Assembly: GCA_964471755.1 (NCBI GenBank)
Contig: CAYYJM010000296.1
Location: forward strand, 1-7,217
Reading direction: 5' to 3'
Length of the DNA: 7,217 nucleotides
From: CAYYJM01 sp964471755
GTDB taxonomy: Bacteria > Planctomycetota > Planctomycetia > Gemmatales > Gemmataceae
Part shown: positions 4,887 through 7,217 of the stretch, piece after piece
Layout: every line of letters starts with the position of its first letter
How positions within the stretch are numbered: position 1 is the stretch's first letter
The notes under the pieces: generated by a model
What the model was told of the DNA's origin: nothing
What the model saw: the letters and a program-made list of their open reading frames with translations, nothing else
Database searches by the model: none
Translations under genes and position numbers: made by a program

Positions 4887-6350
4887 ATGCCATCCCTCCT
4901 GCTCGCCGTCGAGGTTCCCGCCGATTTACTCCGGACGTTGCGGCAGGTCCACGTCGAGGATCTGCTCCTGCCGCTGCTGCTGCAACTGACGGTGATCATC
5001 CTGGTCGCCCGGCTCTTCGCCCGGCTGTTCGTGCGGCTGCGGCAGCCGGCCGCGGTCGGCGAGATCGCGGCCGGCCTCCTCCTGGGACCATCGTTCTTCG
5101 GCTACTTCTTTCCCGAGGCCGCGCGCTGGGTCTTCCAGCCCGGCCTCGACGAGGTGCCGATCGAGGTCGCCGGCCCGATCTTCGCGCTCATCTTCACGAC
5201 CCTGGCCCAGCTCGGCCTCATCCTGCTGCTGTTCCTGGTCGGCCTCGAGTTCGACTTCAGTCGGCTGCGTCAGTATGGTCGCTCGGCGGCCGGCGTCTCG
5301 ATCGTCGGCGTCATCGTCCCCTTCCTGCTCGGCCTGGCCATCGCCCCGCTCCTGCTCGCCGGCCTGGACGAGAAGTATCAGCTCAACCCGCTCACCGGCC
5401 GGCCGGTGGAGTTCCTCGAGTTCGGCCTGTTCCTCGGCACGGCTCTGTCGATCACCGCGCTGCCCGTCCTGGGCCGGATGCTCATGGAGATGAACGTCAC
5501 GCGGACGCGCCTGGCGACCGTGGCCGTCACGGCGGCGGCGATCGATGATGTCGCCGGCTGGATTCTGCTCGCCGCCGTCGCCGGCACCGTGCGTGTCGGC
5601 TTCCAACTCGGCCCGACGGTCCAGATGATCCTTCTGACCCTGGCCTTCGTCGCCTTCATGATCGGCGTCGTCCGACCGCTGATGAAGATCTGGATTCGCT
5701 GGATCTTGCGCGAGGGCAAGGGTGAGGTGACGGTCACGTCGCTGGCCATCCTGCTCGGGCTGATCTTCCTCTGTGCGATGGCCACGAGCCTGATCGGCAT
5801 CTTCGCCGTCTTCGGTGGCTTTCTGCTCGGGGCGGTCCTGTCCGACGAGGAGGAATTCCGGGCCGCGGTTGCGCGTCGCCTGGAGGACTTCGTGTCGGCC
5901 TTCTTCCTGCCGATCTTCTTCACCTACACCGGCCTGCGGACGAACATCGGCACCCTCGACTCGGTCTGGCTGTGGGGGATGTGCGGTCTGGTACTCGTCG
6001 CGTCGATCGCCGGCAAGTGGCTCGGCTGCGGCCTGGTCGCCTACGCCAGCGGCTACTCGCGCCGCGAGGCCAGCCTCATCGGCGTGATGATGAACACGCG
6101 GGCGCTGATGGGCCTGGTCGTCATCAATCAGGCCAAGAATCTCGGTGTGGTGCCCGACCCGGTCTTCTGTATGCTGGTCATCATGTCCCTGGTCACGACG
6201 CTGATGACCACGCCGCTCATGCTGCGGCTCGCGCCGGGGACGGAACTCGAAGCGCCCATGCGTCGGTCCCCGTTCGCCGTGGGCCTGCCGGCCGAAGTCA
6301 GCCCGGAGCAGACGGTTCACGCTCAACCGGAAGTCGGAGAACGCACATGA
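4887..6350 (+). CDS. CPA2-family cation/proton antiporter (Na+/H+ exchanger family)
   Basis: The product has 487 residues with about 12-13 hydrophobic segments between residues 27 and 447. It should exchange Na+ or K+ for H+ across the inner membrane. Hallmarks are PAAVGEIAAGLLLGPS (54-69), the FLVGLEFDF loop (116-124), LSITALPVLGRML (187-199) in the discontinuous helix, and AIDDVAGWILLA (218-229) with the ion-binding pair Asp220-Asp221. Lys377 (AGKWLG) matches the conserved lysine of the electrogenic members, and MNTRALMGLVV (402-412) is the late CPA2 motif. A soluble tail of about 40 residues follows, with no TrkA-N/RCK domain, so nucleotide gating as in KefC is absent and regulation may come from a separate protein such as the PII or receiver upstream. 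AGGA (4873-4876) lies 10 nt before the ATG, a rather long spacing. The gap to the previous gene is 28 nt. The ion specificity cannot be read from sequence. Confidence 0.93.
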   Translation: MPSLLLAVEVPADLLRTLRQVHVEDLLLPLLLQLTVIILVARLFARLFVRLRQPAAVGEIAAGLLLGPSFFGYFFPEAARWVFQPGLDEVPIEVAGPIFALIFTTLAQLGLILLLFLVGLEFDFSRLRQYGRSAAGVSIVGVIVPFLLGLAIAPLLLAGLDEKYQLNPLTGRPVEFLEFGLFLGTALSITALPVLGRMLMEMNVTRTRLATVAVTAAAIDDVAGWILLAAVAGTVRVGFQLGPTVQMILLTLAFVAFMIGVVRPLMKIWIRWILREGKGEVTVTSLAILLGLIFLCAMATSLIGIFAVFGGFLLGAVLSDEEEFRAAVARRLEDFVSAFFLPIFFTYTGLRTNIGTLDSVWLWGMCGLVLVASIAGKWLGCGLVAYASGYSRREASLIGVMMNTRALMGLVVINQAKNLGVVPDPVFCMLVIMSLVTTLMTTPLMLRLAPGTELEAPMRRSPFAVGLPAEVSPEQTVHAQPEVGERT

Positions 6351-7162
6351 TCCGCTCGGCGGTGACGATCAGTCTGGTGCCTGAAACTCGCGGCGGCCCG
6401 TTCGTCTTCTGGGACGACCTGGCCGGGGCCTGCCGCACGGCGAAGGAACTCGGCTTCGACGCCGTCGAGATCTTCGCTCCCGGCCCGGAGACGCTCGACG
6501 CGAAGACGATCCGCAAGCTGCTCGACGACAACGGTCTGTCACTGGCGGCCGTCGGGACCGGGGCGGGCTGGGTCAAGCATCGCCTGACGCTCACGTCGAG
6601 CGAGTCGAGCGTCCGCCAGAAGGCGACCGAGTTTGTGCGCTCGATCATCGACGCTGGCGGAGCCCTGGGAGCGCCGGCGATTCTCGGCTCGATGCAGGGG
6701 CGACACGGCGACGGCGTCGATCAGCCGACGGCCCTGCGCTGGCTCGGCGAGGCCCTGGAGTTGCTCGGCGAACACGCGAAGCCGTACGGCGTACCGTTTC
6801 TATACGAGCCGCTCAACCGCTACGAGACGAACCTGGTCACCCGCGTCGAGGACGGCGTGCGTCTGCTGAGTGGCCTGGCGACGAAGAACGTCCGGCTGCT
6901 GTGCGATCTGTTCCACATGAACATCGAGGAGGCCGACATCGCGACGGCCCTGCGGCAGGCGAACGGCTACCTGGGGCACGTCCATTTCGTGGACTCGAAC
7001 CGTCGGCCGGCCGGCCTGGGCCACCTCGACTTCACGCCGATCGCGACGACGTTGTTCGACGTCGGCTATGACGGCTACCTGTCAGCGGAAGCGTTCGCCT
7101 ATCCGGAGCCGGTGGCGGCAGCCCGACAGACGATGGCGGCGTTTCGACGGTTCTTTCGCTGA
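6347..7162 (+). CDS. Sugar phosphate isomerase/epimerase, xylose isomerase-like TIM barrel; ketose 3-epimerase-like
   Basis: The 271-residue product has the AP-endonuclease-2/xylose isomerase-like TIM-barrel fold. The expected metal site is complete: Glu154 (FLYEPLNRYE), Asp187 and His190 (LLCDLFHMN), His213 (GHVHFVDSNR) and Glu248 (SAEAF), with Arg219 for the substrate. From memory, the D-psicose 3-epimerase of Agrobacterium uses Glu152, Asp185, His188, His211, Arg217 and Glu246, so every position fits with a constant offset of two. The likely reaction is C3 epimerisation of a keto sugar with Mn2+ or a similar metal; hydroxypyruvate isomerase-like or other isomerase activity is the main alternative. 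It has no signal peptide, so it is cytoplasmic. ATG 6347 overlaps the antiporter stop (ATGA), with GGAGA (6336-6340) 6 nt upstream, so the two are translationally coupled. The connection between a sugar epimerase and an antiporter is not obvious. The fold is confident, the substrate unknown. Confidence 0.9.
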   Translation: MIRSAVTISLVPETRGGPFVFWDDLAGACRTAKELGFDAVEIFAPGPETLDAKTIRKLLDDNGLSLAAVGTGAGWVKHRLTLTSSESSVRQKATEFVRSIIDAGGALGAPAILGSMQGRHGDGVDQPTALRWLGEALELLGEHAKPYGVPFLYEPLNRYETNLVTRVEDGVRLLSGLATKNVRLLCDLFHMNIEEADIATALRQANGYLGHVHFVDSNRRPAGLGHLDFTPIATTLFDVGYDGYLSAEAFAYPEPVAAARQTMAAFRRFFR

Positions 7163-7217
7163 CCCATTTATCCCATGTTAGGAAAGTAATGCACGGGGAA
7201 GCGGGAGTTCAGAAGCA

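Noticed and set aside
4926..6326. 466-residue minus-strand frame opposite the antiporter gene
   Set aside because: It is dominated by Asp, Glu, Gln, Arg and His, the expected antisense image of a hydrophobic high-GC gene, and shows no domain or ribosome site.
7163..7217. AT-richer tail after the epimerase gene as terminator or promoter
   Set aside because: I see no stem-loop with a T-run and no good -35/-10 pair in these 55 nt; too short to judge.
1..7217. CRISPR array, tRNA, rRNA, insertion sequence or phage integration site
   Set aside because: No spaced direct repeats, cloverleaf, transposase or terminal inverted repeats were seen; base composition is even across the genes.

Overview
The window is high-GC DNA (roughly two thirds G+C by eye) from an unnamed bacterium. 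Several features suggest a planctomycete-like organism: lineage-style hypothetical proteins, a small anchored LysM protein, and a PII/Nudix/lone-receiver/antiporter gene string. That placement is inferred from protein style; there is no rRNA or other marker gene here.

Layout. (1) Positions 1-773, minus strand: a partial gene for a protein with two winged-helix-like units and a long charged C-terminal helix. It runs off the left edge. (2) Positions 774-917: a compact divergent promoter region. The two predicted promoters share the same -10 hexamer and face away from each other, with -35 boxes 4 bp apart. (3) Positions 918-2917, plus strand: a two-gene unit with an ATGA overlap, consisting of a 386-residue protein of unknown function and a microbial-type poly(ADP-ribose) glycohydrolase (macrodomain fold). 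(4) Positions 2913-2933: an 8-bp perfect hairpin containing both stop codons of the converging genes. (5) Positions 2929-3291, minus strand: a small membrane-anchored LysM protein. (6) Positions 3292-3544: a divergent non-coding region with an extended -10 promoter and a 12-bp palindrome. (7) Positions 3545-7162, plus strand: a tightly packed five-gene operon (gaps of 7, 5 and 28 nt, then a 4-nt overlap). It encodes a PII signal protein, a Nudix hydrolase of ADP-ribose pyrophosphatase type, a degenerate lone receiver domain, a CPA2 cation/proton antiporter and a TIM-barrel ketose 3-epimerase-like enzyme. Positions 7163-7217 hold no gene or clear terminator.

How the genes may work together. 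PII reads adenylate charge and 2-oxoglutarate, the Nudix enzyme probably turns ADP-ribose into AMP and ribose 5-phosphate, the receiver looks like a protein-interaction module, and the antiporter moves Na+ or K+ against H+. The most interesting candidate system is therefore a PII-linked antiporter operon. Its PII lacks the uridylylation tyrosine (Val51) and has three extra residues in the nucleotide-binding B-loop. Separately, the glycohydrolase upstream would release ADP-ribose, which the Nudix enzyme could recycle. Both links are inferences from gene proximity and motifs.
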